Shown: piece after piece, positions 17,649 through 26,875 of the stretch
Numbering within the stretch: position 1 is the stretch's first letter
Layout: every line of letters starts with the position of its first letter
DNA from: Pseudomonas triticifolii
Lineage (GTDB): Bacteria; Pseudomonadota; Gammaproteobacteria; Pseudomonadales; Pseudomonadaceae
Assembly: GCF_014358015.1 (NCBI RefSeq)
Contig: NZ_JACONV010000016.1
Coordinates: 43,216 to 107,215, forward strand
Reading direction: 5' to 3'
DNA: 64,000 nucleotides
Made by a program: the position numbers and the translations under genes
Notes under the pieces: generated by a model
Told to the model about the DNA's origin: nothing
What the model saw: only the letters and a program-made list of their open reading frames with translations
Database searches by the model: none

Positions 17649-18272
17649 TTACCGGGGAGGATACGCGGTCAGCGCCTGTTGCACGGCCTGACGTAAAGCT
17701 TTGTTGCTATCCGACTGATCAGTGCCGCTGCGAGCGTCGGCGCTGGTACTCCACACGGGCTGACCGGTGCGGGCATCGAACAGGCTGATCTGCACCACCA
17801 TGACTTTTTCCTGATAGGTTCGAACTACTGGCACGCTGGCATACCCGCCGTAGCCCGGGCCGTAACCGCGTCCATAGCCGCTGTAACCCAGACCGCCGCC
17901 GTAATACGGGTCGTAGTCCTCGCGCACCTGGCGCAAGCGGGTTTCCTGCCGGGTTGCCGCGCTGACGTACAGGTCTGCTGGCTGATTGCGAGCAGGCCGC
18001 AGGCCTCGCTGGTCCAGTCCGTTGCTCACGGCTTCAGCGACCTGCGCCGGGTCCATCCAGGCTGTGCCGGGCGGCAGTTGGCCATTGAGCCACGCCCAGC
18101 TTCGATAACGCCCGTAATCCCGTGGCGGCGCGGGGTAGGCGCTCAGGTCCAGCGTCTGCGCTGCCTGAGGCGGCGCAGGTGCAATGGGCATCGAGCTGGC
18201 GACGTACGGGTTGTTGCTCTGGCAGGCGCTGGTCGCCAGAAACAGAACGATCAAAGCGAGGCGGTGCTTCAT
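17649..18272 (-). CDS. DUF4136 lipoprotein, copy 2
   Basis: A 207-residue lipoprotein paralogous to the gene 18 nt downstream. The signal peptide ends LATSACQ with Cys17 lipidated. The DUF4136 pattern is present: YGRYRSWAWLNGQLPPG, then SNGLDQRGLRPARNQPADLY and a repetitive Gly/Tyr-rich stretch (GYSGYGRGYGPGYGGY). Next come VVQISLFDARTGQPVWS and the QQALTAYPPR end. The ATG at 18272 is chosen because GGAG precedes it by 6 nt and because it puts the signal peptide at the N-terminus. The two genes form a tandem duplication and probably one operon. Confidence 0.87.
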   Translation of the reverse strand: MKHRLALIVLFLATSACQSNNPYVASSMPIAPAPPQAAQTLDLSAYPAPPRDYGRYRSWAWLNGQLPPGTAWMDPAQVAEAVSNGLDQRGLRPARNQPADLYVSAATRQETRLRQVREDYDPYYGGGLGYSGYGRGYGPGYGGYASVPVVRTYQEKVMVVQISLFDARTGQPVWSTSADARSGTDQSDSNKALRQAVQQALTAYPPR

Positions 18273-18289
18273 GATGATCTCCGAGGGTT

Positions 18290-19039
18290 TCAAACCGGCC
18301 GGCAAATCCAGTGCAAGTACCGACCCAAACCTGCAAACGCCGGATGACGCCGGTGCGCCAGCTCCATTTCCAGCAGGCCGGTCAGCTCGACCCGCGCCTG
18401 GAACTCCACGGGCATGTAGTCGTGAAACACGCGCACGCCGCTCTGGGTTTCGACTCGCCACTGTCCTTCAAGTTGCGTCGCCAGTTCCCGAGGGTCGAGT
18501 GGCTGTTGGGGCGTCAGGCTCTGCTTTTCACCGGCCATGTCGTTCTTGCGCATCTTGCGAAAGTGACCCTTGAGCAGGTTGCGATAGATCAGTGCATCGC
18601 GGTTGTAGAACGCCAGCGACAGCCAACCGTCGGGCTTGGTGAGCTGATGCAGCACCGGCAGGATGGTGTGCGGTTCGGCCAGCCATTCCAGCACGGCGTG
18701 GCAAATCACCAGATCATAAGTATCGGTCAGCAGTCCGGGCAGCGCCTGCCAGGGTGCCTGAATGAAGGTCGCCGTCTGTCCGGCGTCGGCGAAGCGCTGG
18801 CGAGCGCCTTCCAGCATCGGTTCGGCGGGTTCTGCCAATGTCACGTCATGACCGCGCTCGGCCAGCCACAACGACATGTGGCCCAGGCCCGCGCCGATGT
18901 CCAGCACACGCAGTGGTCGCTCAGGCAGCGCCTCTTCCAGATCGGCCTGCAATACAGCGAGGCGAATCGCGCCCTTGGCACCGCCGTAGATCTTTTCGGC
19001 GAAACGGGTGGCCAGTTGATCGAAATGGCGGTCGCTCAC
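18290..19039 (-). CDS. cmoM: tRNA 5-carboxymethoxyuridine methyltransferase (CmoM/SmtA)
   Basis: A 249-residue SAM-dependent methyltransferase that should methylate cmo5U34 to mcmo5U in tRNAs. It matches the E. coli CmoM pattern: DRHFDQLATRFAEKIYGGAKGAIR at the N-terminus, SAM motif LRVLDIGAGLGHMSLWLAERGH, motif ICHAVLEWLAEPHTILPVLHQL, LSLAFYNRDALIYRNLLKGHF, and the C-terminal SGVRVFHDYMP and LGRYLHWICR blocks. Its start overlaps the stop of the upstream mazG-like gene by 4 bp (ATGA), implying coupled translation. Confidence 0.93.
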   Translation of the reverse strand: MSDRHFDQLATRFAEKIYGGAKGAIRLAVLQADLEEALPERPLRVLDIGAGLGHMSLWLAERGHDVTLAEPAEPMLEGARQRFADAGQTATFIQAPWQALPGLLTDTYDLVICHAVLEWLAEPHTILPVLHQLTKPDGWLSLAFYNRDALIYRNLLKGHFRKMRKNDMAGEKQSLTPQQPLDPRELATQLEGQWRVETQSGVRVFHDYMPVEFQARVELTGLLEMELAHRRHPAFAGLGRYLHWICRPV

Positions 19040-19341
19040 TTGGCGAATCTCCGCTCGCTGTCAGCCAGCTTGCTGCGCACGACGTCGTCCATGTCCAGCC
19101 CCAGTTCGCTGCACAACAGCAACAGATAGAGGACGATGTCGCCCACTTCCTGCCCGGCATGGGCCAGTTGCTCGGGGGATAGCTCGCGGGACTGGTCTTC
19201 GCGCAGCCACTGAAAGATTTCCACCAGCTCCGACATTTCCACACTGGCGGCCATGGCCAGGTTCTTGGGGCTGTGAAATGGCTTCCAGTCATTCTGGTCG
19301 CGGATGCGATGCAGCCGCTGGGTCAATTCGTCGAGGTTCAT
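19036..19341 (-). CDS. MazG-like nucleotide pyrophosphohydrolase
   Basis: A 101-residue all-alpha NTP pyrophosphohydrolase, likely a house-cleaning enzyme of the iMazG/RS21-C6 type that removes non-canonical dNTPs. It shows the metal-binding pattern ELVEIFQWL (ExxE) and later EVGDIVLYLLLLCSELGLD (ExxD). The start at 19341 is supported by AGGAG 6 nt upstream. It is coupled to cmoM by a 4-bp overlap. Confidence 0.88.
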   Translation of the reverse strand: MNLDELTQRLHRIRDQNDWKPFHSPKNLAMAASVEMSELVEIFQWLREDQSRELSPEQLAHAGQEVGDIVLYLLLLCSELGLDMDDVVRSKLADSERRFAK

Positions 19342-19448
19342 CGTATTCTCCTGAAGGCGCATAGCTTCAGGGGGAACCGGTTGTCAGGCAAGCGGGCTTT
19401 TAGGTTTGTTCAGCTGCAATGAGGGATGGAGGCTTCCCGGACACCCTG

Positions 19449-20306
19449 TCATTGCGCCGCAGGCTGCCAACTTCCGACCATGTGCACCAGGTCCGGCTGG
19501 CCGTCCAGCCGCAACTGGCCGTGCGAGCCTGCTGCACTGGCGAACAGTTTCACATCGCTGGGCAGGCGTACCGGCTTCTGGAACTGCACGGCGATCTCGA
19601 CGTTGGACGCAGGCAGATGATCATCCAGAGCGGCAAGCGTACGCGCCTTGAGCCACATGCCGTGGGCGATGGCGCGCGGGAATCCGAACAGTCTGGCGCT
19701 TGGTGCGCTCAGGTGAATGGGGTTGTAGTCGCCAGAGACGCGGGCATAGTCGCGTCCGATGTATGAGGGGGCTTGCCAGGTAGCGTGCTCGATGACGGGC
19801 AGACAGGCCGGCTCAAGGTGATCGTCCATCTCCCCCTCCAGCCTCACGCCTTTGCACAGCAGGGTGCTGTCTTCTTCCCACAAAACACCCACGCTGTCTT
19901 CGATGTGAGTCACCAGTGTGAAGGTCGCGCCTTTGGGATGTGGCTGCAGGTCGGTGGCTTGCACGCTGACGTACACCTGGCCGATACCGCCGAGCGGGCG
20001 ATGAATGCGGATGCGATTGGCGATGTGTACCAGCCCCATCAGCGGAAACGGAAAATCCTTGGAGGTCATCAGTTGCATCTGGAGTGGGAAGGCCAGAACG
20101 TGCGGGTAGGTCGGCGGCAGCAGGCTGCTGTCCTGGAATCCGCAGACTGTGCGATACGCGGCGAGTTTGTCGGCATCCACCGATACCCAGCTGCGCAGGC
20201 CCAGATCAGGCAACTGCGTGCCCGTGACCTTGCGGCGCAGGGCCGCGTGAAAAAACAGGTTGGGCAGTGCAGGCACCGCATCCAGATAGAGCCAGTGAGC
20301 AGTCAT
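19449..20306 (-). CDS. MaoC-like (R)-hydratase family protein
   Basis: A 285-residue double-hotdog protein. The C-terminal half carries the MaoC/R-hydratase 2 catalytic pattern YARVSGDYNPIHLSAPSARLFG, with Asp and His in the SGDYNPIH motif, followed by AIAHGMWLKART. The N-terminal half looks like a degenerate hotdog. Expected reaction: hydration of trans-2-enoyl-thioesters to (R)-3-hydroxyacyl-thioesters. It lies 30 nt downstream of the long FabG-type gene on the same strand and close to a divergent thiolase. Start 20306 or 20309 (tandem ATG); GGAG is just upstream. Confidence 0.87.
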   Translation of the reverse strand: MTAHWLYLDAVPALPNLFFHAALRRKVTGTQLPDLGLRSWVSVDADKLAAYRTVCGFQDSSLLPPTYPHVLAFPLQMQLMTSKDFPFPLMGLVHIANRIRIHRPLGGIGQVYVSVQATDLQPHPKGATFTLVTHIEDSVGVLWEEDSTLLCKGVRLEGEMDDHLEPACLPVIEHATWQAPSYIGRDYARVSGDYNPIHLSAPSARLFGFPRAIAHGMWLKARTLAALDDHLPASNVEIAVQFQKPVRLPSDVKLFASAAGSHGQLRLDGQPDLVHMVGSWQPAAQ

Positions 20307-20336
20307 CATCCTTCTCCTTGAACTCAATGCAGGGTC

Positions 20337-21692
20337 TTATGCCCCGATCACGCTTTGACCACAGACGCGCAGCACCTGGCCGCTGACCGAGCCGGTGCCT
20401 GGCTGGCTGAACCAGGCGACGGCCTCGGCGACGTCCTGAGGCGAGCCGCCCTGACCGAGCGAGCTCATGCGCCTGCCCGCTTCACGCAGGGTGAAGGGCA
20501 TGTCGGCGGTCATTTTGGTTTCGATGAAACCCGGAGCAATCGCGTTGATGCTGATGCCACGCGATTTGAGGCCCGGCGCCATGGCGCGGGCGTAACCGAT
20601 CAGACCGGCCTTGCTGGTGGTGTAGTTGGTCTGCCCACGGTTGCCGGCAATGCCGCTGATCGAGGCCATGAGCACCACCCGAGCGTTGTCGTTCAGCGCG
20701 CCGTGGTCCAGCAACGCCTGAGTCAGCACTTGCGGGGCATTGAGGTTGACGGCCAGTACCGAGTCCCAGAAATCCTCTGGCATGTTGACCAGCGTCTTGT
20801 CGCGGGTGATGCCTGCGTTGTGGACCAGAATGTCGATGCCGCCTTGCAGATGCTCCAGCAGTTGGCCCGCGGCATCCGGTGCGCAGATGTCCAGTGCCAG
20901 CGCTTTTCCGCCCAGGCGCGAGGCGAGGGCTTCAAGGTCCGAGCGGGCTTGCGGCACGTCCAGCAGGATCACCTGCGCGCCATCGCGGGTCAGGGTTTCG
21001 GCAATTGATGCACCGATACCGCGCGCCGCACCCGTCACCAAGGCCTTGCGTCCGGCCAGCGGGCGGCTCCAGTCCTGCACGTGCGACGTGCATGGCGTCA
21101 GGTGCAGAAACTGCCCGGAGATAAACGCACTCTTGGGCGTCAGAAAGAAACGCAGCGCGCCCTCCAGCTGATCTTCGGCCCCTTCATCCACCTGCAACAA
21201 TTTCACCGTGGCACCGTTGCGCAGTTCCTTACCCAATGAACGGCTGAAGCCTTCTATCGCCTGCTGGGTACTGGCGGCCAGCGGGTCGTCGAGGGTTTGC
21301 GGCGACCGCGTCAGGATCACGACGTGGGCGCAAGTGTCGAGGCAGCGCAGCAGTGGGTGAAAGAAATCGCGCAACTGCCGTAAGTGTTCGGTTCGCACAA
21401 TCGTACTGGCATCGAACACCACCGCCTTGAGTGTCGGGCTCTGGTTGGCGACCCAGGCCGTTGCGCCGGGCATGTCACTGCCAAAGCTGTACAGCGAGTC
21501 GGTCAGGCGCTGGGCGAACTCGCGAACCTTGTCAGCCAAAGGACCGGCGCTGATCAGCAGCGTGCCCTCGACAGGGCGCAGACGTCCGGCCTGCCAGCGC
21601 TCAAGGCGTGTCGGGGTCGGCAGACCGACGGCTTTCACCAGGCGACGGCCCACGTCGGAGTTGGCGAAATCGATATAGCGATCTGACGGCAT
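20337..21692 (-). CDS. long-form 3-oxoacyl-thioester reductase (FabG-like SDR)
   Basis: A 451-residue protein of the high-molecular-weight FabG type. The first 200 residues are a degenerate, flavodoxin-like Rossmann half. Residues from about 210 are a complete classical SDR: TGAARGIGASIAET cofactor loop, NAGITRDKTLVNM, the Ser in LMASISGIAGNRGQ, then the YTTSKAGLIGYARAM active-site Tyr-Lys, and the FIETKMTADMP tail. It is expected to reduce 3-oxoacyl-ACP or -CoA with NAD(P)H. It is divergently transcribed from the thiolase and upstream of the MaoC gene. Confidence 0.9.
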   Translation of the reverse strand: MPSDRYIDFANSDVGRRLVKAVGLPTPTRLERWQAGRLRPVEGTLLISAGPLADKVREFAQRLTDSLYSFGSDMPGATAWVANQSPTLKAVVFDASTIVRTEHLRQLRDFFHPLLRCLDTCAHVVILTRSPQTLDDPLAASTQQAIEGFSRSLGKELRNGATVKLLQVDEGAEDQLEGALRFFLTPKSAFISGQFLHLTPCTSHVQDWSRPLAGRKALVTGAARGIGASIAETLTRDGAQVILLDVPQARSDLEALASRLGGKALALDICAPDAAGQLLEHLQGGIDILVHNAGITRDKTLVNMPEDFWDSVLAVNLNAPQVLTQALLDHGALNDNARVVLMASISGIAGNRGQTNYTTSKAGLIGYARAMAPGLKSRGISINAIAPGFIETKMTADMPFTLREAGRRMSSLGQGGSPQDVAEAVAWFSQPGTGSVSGQVLRVCGQSVIGA

Positions 21693-21801
21693 GGAACACT
21701 CTCCTTGAGTCGGGGTTCAAAGAAGTGGACCACAGCCGGGCGAGGTTTGTTCGTGCGCGTCCGTGCTGTTCATCTATCGGTTTGAAGAAAGGGAGTTTTC
21801 C

Positions 21802-23079
21802 ATGACGCAGCCTCGCCGGGTCGCCATCGTAGGCGGCAACCGCATTCCGTTCGCCCGTTCCAATGGCCTTTACGCCACGGCCAGCAATCAGGACATGCTC
21901 ACTGCCGCGCTTGAAGGGCTGATCGAACGCCTCAACCTGCATGGGCTGCGCATGGGCGAAGTGGCGGCCGGTGCAGTGCTCAAGCACTCTCGCGACTTCA
22001 ACCTGACCCGCGAATGCGTGCTGGGCTCCCGGCTGTCGGCACAAACCCCGGCCTATGACATTCAGCAGGCCTGCGGTACGGGGCTGGAGGCGGCATTGCT
22101 GGTGGCCAACAAGATCGCCCTGGGGCAGATTGAGTGCGGCATTGCCGGCGGGGTGGACACCACCTCCGACGCGCCTATCGGGGTCAACGAGGACCTGCGC
22201 GCCATCCTGCTGCAGGTCAACCGCAGCAAGAGCATGGGTGACAAGCTCAAAGCGCTGATGCAGTTGCGTCCGCATAACCTCAAGCCTGAGTTGCCGCGCA
22301 ATGGCGAGCCGCGCACCGGCCTGTCGATGGGCCAGCACTGCGAATTGATGGCGCAGCACTGGGGCATCGAGCGTGCGCTTCAGGACCAGCTTGCACTGGA
22401 AAGCCACCAGAAGATGGCGGCGGCTTATGCCGAAGGCTGGCACGATGATTTGATGACCCCTTATCTGGGGCTCAATCGTGACAATAACCTGCGCCCGGAT
22501 CTGACGCTGGAGAAGCTCGCGGGCCTCAAGCCCGCCTTCGAGCGCAGCGCCAAGGGCACGTTGACGGCAGGCAACGCCACACCACTGACCGACGGCGCGT
22601 CGGTGGTGCTGCTGGCCAGCGAAGAATGGGCGCGCGAGCGCGGCCTGCCGGTGCTGGCTTATTGGCGTGATGGCGAAGCGGCGGCTGTGGATTTTGTCAG
22701 GGGCGAGGAAGGCCTGCTGATGGCGCCGGTCTACGCTGTGCCGCGCCTGCTGGCACGTAATGGCCTGACGCTTCAGGACTTCGATTATTACGAAATCCAC
22801 GAAGCCTTCGCTGCCCAGGTGCTGTGCACGCTCAAGGCCTGGGAAGACGCCGACTACTGTAAGACCCGATTGGGGCTGGACGCGCCGCTGGGCACTATTG
22901 ATCGCAGCAAGATGAACGTCAAAGGCAGCTCGCTGGCCGCCGGTCATCCGTTTGCCGCGACCGGTGGCCGGATCGTCGCCAATCTTGCCAAGCTGCTGGA
23001 GGCGGCAGGCAGTGGTCGCGGGCTGATTTCCATCTGCGCGGCGGGCGGGCAGGGCGTGACGGCGATTCTGGAGCGTTGA
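21802..23079 (+). CDS. acetyl-CoA C-acyltransferase (thiolase, FadI-like)
   Basis: A 425-residue thiolase. The acyl-accepting cysteine is Cys91 in QQACGTGLEA. The other active-site blocks are YEIHEAFAAQVL, GGHPFAATGG-type (AAGHPFAATGGR) and the C-terminal CAAGGQGV cysteine. The layout is closer to FadI/trifunctional-beta-like thiolases than to AtoB. The start at 21802 has GGGAG 6 nt upstream. Together with the divergent FabG-like and MaoC-like genes it forms a set that could run reversible 3-hydroxyacyl-CoA/3-ketoacyl-CoA chemistry. Confidence 0.92.
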   Translation: MTQPRRVAIVGGNRIPFARSNGLYATASNQDMLTAALEGLIERLNLHGLRMGEVAAGAVLKHSRDFNLTRECVLGSRLSAQTPAYDIQQACGTGLEAALLVANKIALGQIECGIAGGVDTTSDAPIGVNEDLRAILLQVNRSKSMGDKLKALMQLRPHNLKPELPRNGEPRTGLSMGQHCELMAQHWGIERALQDQLALESHQKMAAAYAEGWHDDLMTPYLGLNRDNNLRPDLTLEKLAGLKPAFERSAKGTLTAGNATPLTDGASVVLLASEEWARERGLPVLAYWRDGEAAAVDFVRGEEGLLMAPVYAVPRLLARNGLTLQDFDYYEIHEAFAAQVLCTLKAWEDADYCKTRLGLDAPLGTIDRSKMNVKGSSLAAGHPFAATGGRIVANLAKLLEAAGSGRGLISICAAGGQGVTAILER

Positions 23080-23183
23080 GTACCTGTCGTCGCGCCGATA
23101 GCCACAGACCCGGGTCGTCGGCATAATCGACCGCTGCAGGGCGGGAGTACCCTGCACTCGCTTGAAACACAGACAGGTGAAGG

Positions 23184-23462
23184 ATGGGACTCATTATTGG
23201 CGTGGCGGTGCTCCTGATTCTGGTGGGTGCCTTGCTTTACCTGTTCGACAAGGGTTCAAAGTCCCGCTGGCTGCGCCCCTATATCGGCTTGATGCTGATC
23301 GGGCTGCTGATCGGCGGTATGGGGCTGTTGATTGGCCTGATCTCCGATGAGATCGAAAACTATTTCATTCTGGTCGCCAAGGTCGTCATTTCGCTGACCG
23401 GCGTGGCTTTCTGCCTGCGGCTGATCATGCTGATCGCCAAGCGATTCATTGTCAGAAACTGA
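23184..23462 (+). CDS. small membrane protein of unknown function
   Basis: A 92-residue, very hydrophobic protein with three predicted membrane helices (about 2-20, 33-52 and 60-85) separated by short charged loops such as DKGSKSRWLR. GGTGAAGG lies immediately upstream of the ATG. The next gene starts within its last codons, so the two are likely co-transcribed. No family is recognised. Confidence 0.75.
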   Translation: MGLIIGVAVLLILVGALLYLFDKGSKSRWLRPYIGLMLIGLLIGGMGLLIGLISDEIENYFILVAKVVISLTGVAFCLRLIMLIAKRFIVRN

Positions 23463-24948
23463 ACGGGAGCGCCACGGTCAGGCGAAACAGGACAACGTGG
23501 ACAATCATTTCAAGTTTCTGACGTTGCCCAGACCCTCGGGCAACGTGGCCAATGTCTTCATCCACGGCTATTCGTCGGGGCATGACCTCAATGACCGACG
23601 CCTGCTGGCCAACAGCATTCCAGCAGCGTTGCGCCAGAGCGTGAACATCCTGGCCTTCTGGCCGTCGAGCCATTTCACGCAAATGAACAATCGCTCCCGT
23701 GGCCTGTTGGTGGCGGCTGCCCGTATGCACCCGCTGGCCGGAGCGGCTGCGCTGGCGGGGGATCGTGCTTACCACTTTTCGCGCATTCGCTCGCGTGCCG
23801 AAGCCATGGGCAAGGTGCTGTTGGCGCAACTGGACCGTTACCTGTTCGAACAGCACCCCGGCGTGACGCGGGTCAACCTGATCGGCCATTCACTGGGCGG
23901 ACGGCTGCTGGTCAGCGCGCTCAAAGGGCTAGACCGGCCACCCGAGCATGGTCTGGTCATTGGCGATGTGCTGCTGATGGCTGCCGCGGTGCGCCTCTCG
24001 GCGGATGATGCCCGTGTGCTGAAACGCCGTATTTGCGGGAGGCTGATCAATGCGTACTCCAGCGAAGACCACGTGCTGTTGCTCAACCTGGGTGAAAAGA
24101 GCCTGGGGCGTGGACCGGCCGAGCATTTTGAAAATGTCTACATGCAAGGTTATCGGCATCATCATTACTGGGCGCGCTTGCAGGAAGTTCTGATCGCCAG
24201 CTGTTTCAGCGGCTGCGAAGCGATGGATCTGGACGACGTCGCGTTACAGAGGACGAATCAGGACCCGGTGCTGCAGGACACGTATCTGCACAGCGTGCTG
24301 GCGCGGTCGCCAGACTATCTGCTGGAGGCGGCTATCCAGCACCTGCGCAGCAGCCGCTGGACGCAACTCAAGGACACTGAGGAAGACCGGATTTACGCCT
24401 TCGTGCGCGAATTCCAGCTGGTCGCCGGGCACTGCGTGGTCAATGCCGCCCGTCGTCACGGCATCTCGTACACCCGCGTGCTCGGCATGCTCGCCCGACA
24501 GTATGATCTGGGTGATGCGCTGCATCACTGTGCGACCGTGGTTGAAGTGGAAGAGTTGTTGCTCGGAACGTTCTTCCGCCACGCATTTACTGCGGCGCAT
24601 CCCTTGGCGCAAATGCCGCGTGCCAGCGTCAAGGCCATGCCCTGGGACGTGTACGCCCGGCATGTGGATACGTTGGCCGAGCGCCTGACCGTGGGCTCGA
24701 TTTTCAAGCCCGCGAGCAACGATGATGTGCCCACCGGCTCTGCAAGCCGGTCGGTCGCGGCCCTTGAGCCTCCCGAGCGCCAGCCCGGTTCGCTCAAGGG
24801 CTTGTTGTCGGCGATTCGCCAGGCACCGGTTCAGCGCGTGCTGACGCGCTTCAGCACCGCGCTCAAGCCGGGGTATTCCGCGTTGATCCCCACCGTTGCC
24901 ATCGTGTTTTATGCGCGCGTCATGCTCGACGACGATGCCCTGATGTAG
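23449..24948 (+). CDS. DUF726-like alpha/beta hydrolase
   Basis: A protein of up to 499 residues. The N-terminal third is an alpha/beta hydrolase: VANVFIHGYSSGHDLNDR (oxyanion region) and NLIGHSLGGRLLVSAL with the GxSxG nucleophile Ser; VLLMAAAVR and INAYSSEDHVLL are typical of DUF726/TMCO4-like lipases. The C-terminal half is helical and has no recognised domain. The listed start is a TTG that overlaps the previous gene by 14 bp; a GTG at 23497 is an alternative. Possibly an acyl-ester hydrolase acting at the membrane with its small partner; this is inference. Confidence 0.75.
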   Translation: MSETERERHGQAKQDNVDNHFKFLTLPRPSGNVANVFIHGYSSGHDLNDRRLLANSIPAALRQSVNILAFWPSSHFTQMNNRSRGLLVAAARMHPLAGAAALAGDRAYHFSRIRSRAEAMGKVLLAQLDRYLFEQHPGVTRVNLIGHSLGGRLLVSALKGLDRPPEHGLVIGDVLLMAAAVRLSADDARVLKRRICGRLINAYSSEDHVLLLNLGEKSLGRGPAEHFENVYMQGYRHHHYWARLQEVLIASCFSGCEAMDLDDVALQRTNQDPVLQDTYLHSVLARSPDYLLEAAIQHLRSSRWTQLKDTEEDRIYAFVREFQLVAGHCVVNAARRHGISYTRVLGMLARQYDLGDALHHCATVVEVEELLLGTFFRHAFTAAHPLAQMPRASVKAMPWDVYARHVDTLAERLTVGSIFKPASNDDVPTGSASRSVAALEPPERQPGSLKGLLSAIRQAPVQRVLTRFSTALKPGYSALIPTVAIVFYARVMLDDDALM

Positions 24949-24958
24949 CGCGTCGTCG

Positions 24959-25987
24959 TCATGCGGCCTGCGCTTCTTCCAGCGCTGCTTTGGAGAGCTG
25001 CTGGCGATGGCGGTTGGCGTAGTTCTCGGCGATCACCGAGCAGACAATCAACTGCATCGGGTGATAAATCATGATCGGCAGCAGAATCAGGCCCAGACCC
25101 GGATGGGTGCCGAAAATCAGCGCCGCCATCGGCGCACCGGCCGCCAGGGATTTCTTGCTCGCGCAGAACACGGCGGCAACCTTGTCGGCGTGATTGAACT
25201 TCAGTACGCGTGCCGTGCTGGTGGTCATCAGCAGAATGACGGCGAGCAGCAGAGCGGTGCCGATAAAGGCGGTCAGGATCACGCTGTTGCCCTGGCTCTG
25301 CCACATGCCCGAGATCATCGAGTTACAGAACGCGGCGTATACCAGCAGCAGGATCACCAGTTTGTCGATGATGCCGGTGTACTTCTTGTGGCGCGAAAAG
25401 AACGTGCCCAGCAATGGCCGCAGCAATTGGCCCAGCACCAGCGGCAGCAACAGCATGAGGCTCAGTTTGAGCAGCGTATCGCTCAGATCGATCCCGCCTG
25501 CGCCGGTTCCGACTACAAGGCTAATGAGCCACGGCGTGATGAAAATGCCCAGCACGCTGGACATACTGGCGTTCAGAATGGCCGCGGGCACGTTGCCGCC
25601 TGCGCTGCCGGTCAGTGCCACAGACGAGGATATCGTCGAGGGCAGTGCGCACAAGTATAAGAAACCCAGCATCAGCAACGCCGGGACATGCGAGCCCAGC
25701 AGTTTGTCGCACGCCAGCCAGAGAACCGGGAACACCACGAAGGTGAACGCCTGGATCATCAGATGCAAACGCCAGTTGCGCAGGCCTTTCTTGATCTGTT
25801 CGCTGGACAGGTTGACGCCGTGCAGGAAGAACACCACGAACACGCCGATGTTGATGACGTACTCGGCATGCATGTTGCCGCCGGTCGCGCCGAAGCGCGG
25901 AAAGAAATACGCCAGGACCGTCGCCAGCACCATACCCAACAGGAACCAGTCGGTGGCGACGCGCTTGAAATGTTTGAGTGATTGCAT
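24959..25987 (-). CDS. SBF/bile acid:sodium symporter family transporter (YfeH-like)
   Basis: A 342-residue polytopic protein of the SBF-like family, which imports organic anions with Na+. It has about ten hydrophobic segments. The conserved region CALPSTISSSVALTGSAGGN has the broken-helix pattern of the Na+-binding crossover, and VAAVFCASKKSLAAGAPMA is the second typical motif. Start 25987 places the first helix correctly; an upstream ATG at 26116 would overlap the divergent AraC gene. Substrate unknown. The AraC-type gene 84 bp away in the opposite direction is the likely regulator. Confidence 0.87.
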   Translation of the reverse strand: MQSLKHFKRVATDWFLLGMVLATVLAYFFPRFGATGGNMHAEYVINIGVFVVFFLHGVNLSSEQIKKGLRNWRLHLMIQAFTFVVFPVLWLACDKLLGSHVPALLMLGFLYLCALPSTISSSVALTGSAGGNVPAAILNASMSSVLGIFITPWLISLVVGTGAGGIDLSDTLLKLSLMLLLPLVLGQLLRPLLGTFFSRHKKYTGIIDKLVILLLVYAAFCNSMISGMWQSQGNSVILTAFIGTALLLAVILLMTTSTARVLKFNHADKVAAVFCASKKSLAAGAPMAALIFGTHPGLGLILLPIMIYHPMQLIVCSVIAENYANRHRQQLSKAALEEAQAA

Positions 25988-26071
25988 GAAAAGCTCGGGC
26001 CATTGTGTAAACAGGGATGTTCGCAGGCTACTCTGTTGGTCAATAGCCGTCTTGCGACATAAGGTCATACG

Positions 26072-26875
26072 ATGCCGAGTAACGGACAGATCGACACACG
26101 TCATCCCGAAGGGCAACGCCAGATCCCCGAATTGTCGGGTCTGCCGCGCCCCGTGTATGCCCGCGCCGAGAGCCTTAGCGCGGGCTCATGGACGCCGCCG
26201 CATCGTCATGAATGGGTGCAGTTTTCCTATGCCATCAGCGGCGTGCTGGGGGTGCACACGGCCGAAGGCAGCTTTTTCGCGCCGCCTCAGTGGGGCGTAT
26301 GGATCCCCGCCGGGCTGGAGCACGAGGTGGTGACGTCCATGCGCGCTGAGATGCGCAGCCTGTACATCCGCAGTGAAGATTCGCGCTGGGCGCCTGAGCG
26401 CTGCCGGGTGCTGGAGGTCACACCGCTGGCACGTGAGCTGATCAAGAGCTTCTGCCTGCTGCCTGCCACTTATCCAGAACAGGAGAGTGCCGAGTCGCGT
26501 CTGGTGCAGGTTCTGCTGGATCAGCTCGCGCACCTGCCCGAAGTCGGCTTTTCCCTGCCGCTGCCCCGGCATCCGCGTCTGCTGGGGCTGTGCAACGAGT
26601 TGATCGAGGAACCCTGGCAACCGATTTTCCTGCATGACTGGGCCGAGCGTCTCGGGACCTCCGAGAAGACCTTGATGCGCCTGTTTCAGCGCGAAACCGG
26701 CCTGAGTTTTCGCGGCTGGCGTCAGCGTGCGCGGTTATTGTCCTCGTTGAGTGCGCTGGAAGAAGGCAGCAGTGTGACCAGCGCCGCCCTTGCCTGCGGC
26801 TATGATTCGACGTCTGCGTTCATCGCAGCGTTCAAAGGGCTGTTCGGCGTTACGCCTGGCGAGCTGTTCAAATAA
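26072..26875 (+). CDS. AraC-family regulator with cupin sensor domain
   Basis: A 267-residue transcription regulator. The N-terminal half is a cupin (TPPHRHEWVQFSYAISGVLG and FFAPPQWGVWIPAGLEHEV). The C-terminal half is the double HTH: WAERLGTSEKTLMRLFQRET and ALACGYDSTSAFIAAFKGLF followed by GVTPGELF. The arrangement resembles NimR/YpdC-type regulators that control neighbouring transporters, so the divergent SBF symporter is its probable target. AAGG lies 7 nt before the ATG. Confidence 0.9.
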   Translation: MPSNGQIDTRHPEGQRQIPELSGLPRPVYARAESLSAGSWTPPHRHEWVQFSYAISGVLGVHTAEGSFFAPPQWGVWIPAGLEHEVVTSMRAEMRSLYIRSEDSRWAPERCRVLEVTPLARELIKSFCLLPATYPEQESAESRLVQVLLDQLAHLPEVGFSLPLPRHPRLLGLCNELIEEPWQPIFLHDWAERLGTSEKTLMRLFQRETGLSFRGWRQRARLLSSLSALEEGSSVTSAALACGYDSTSAFIAAFKGLFGVTPGELFK

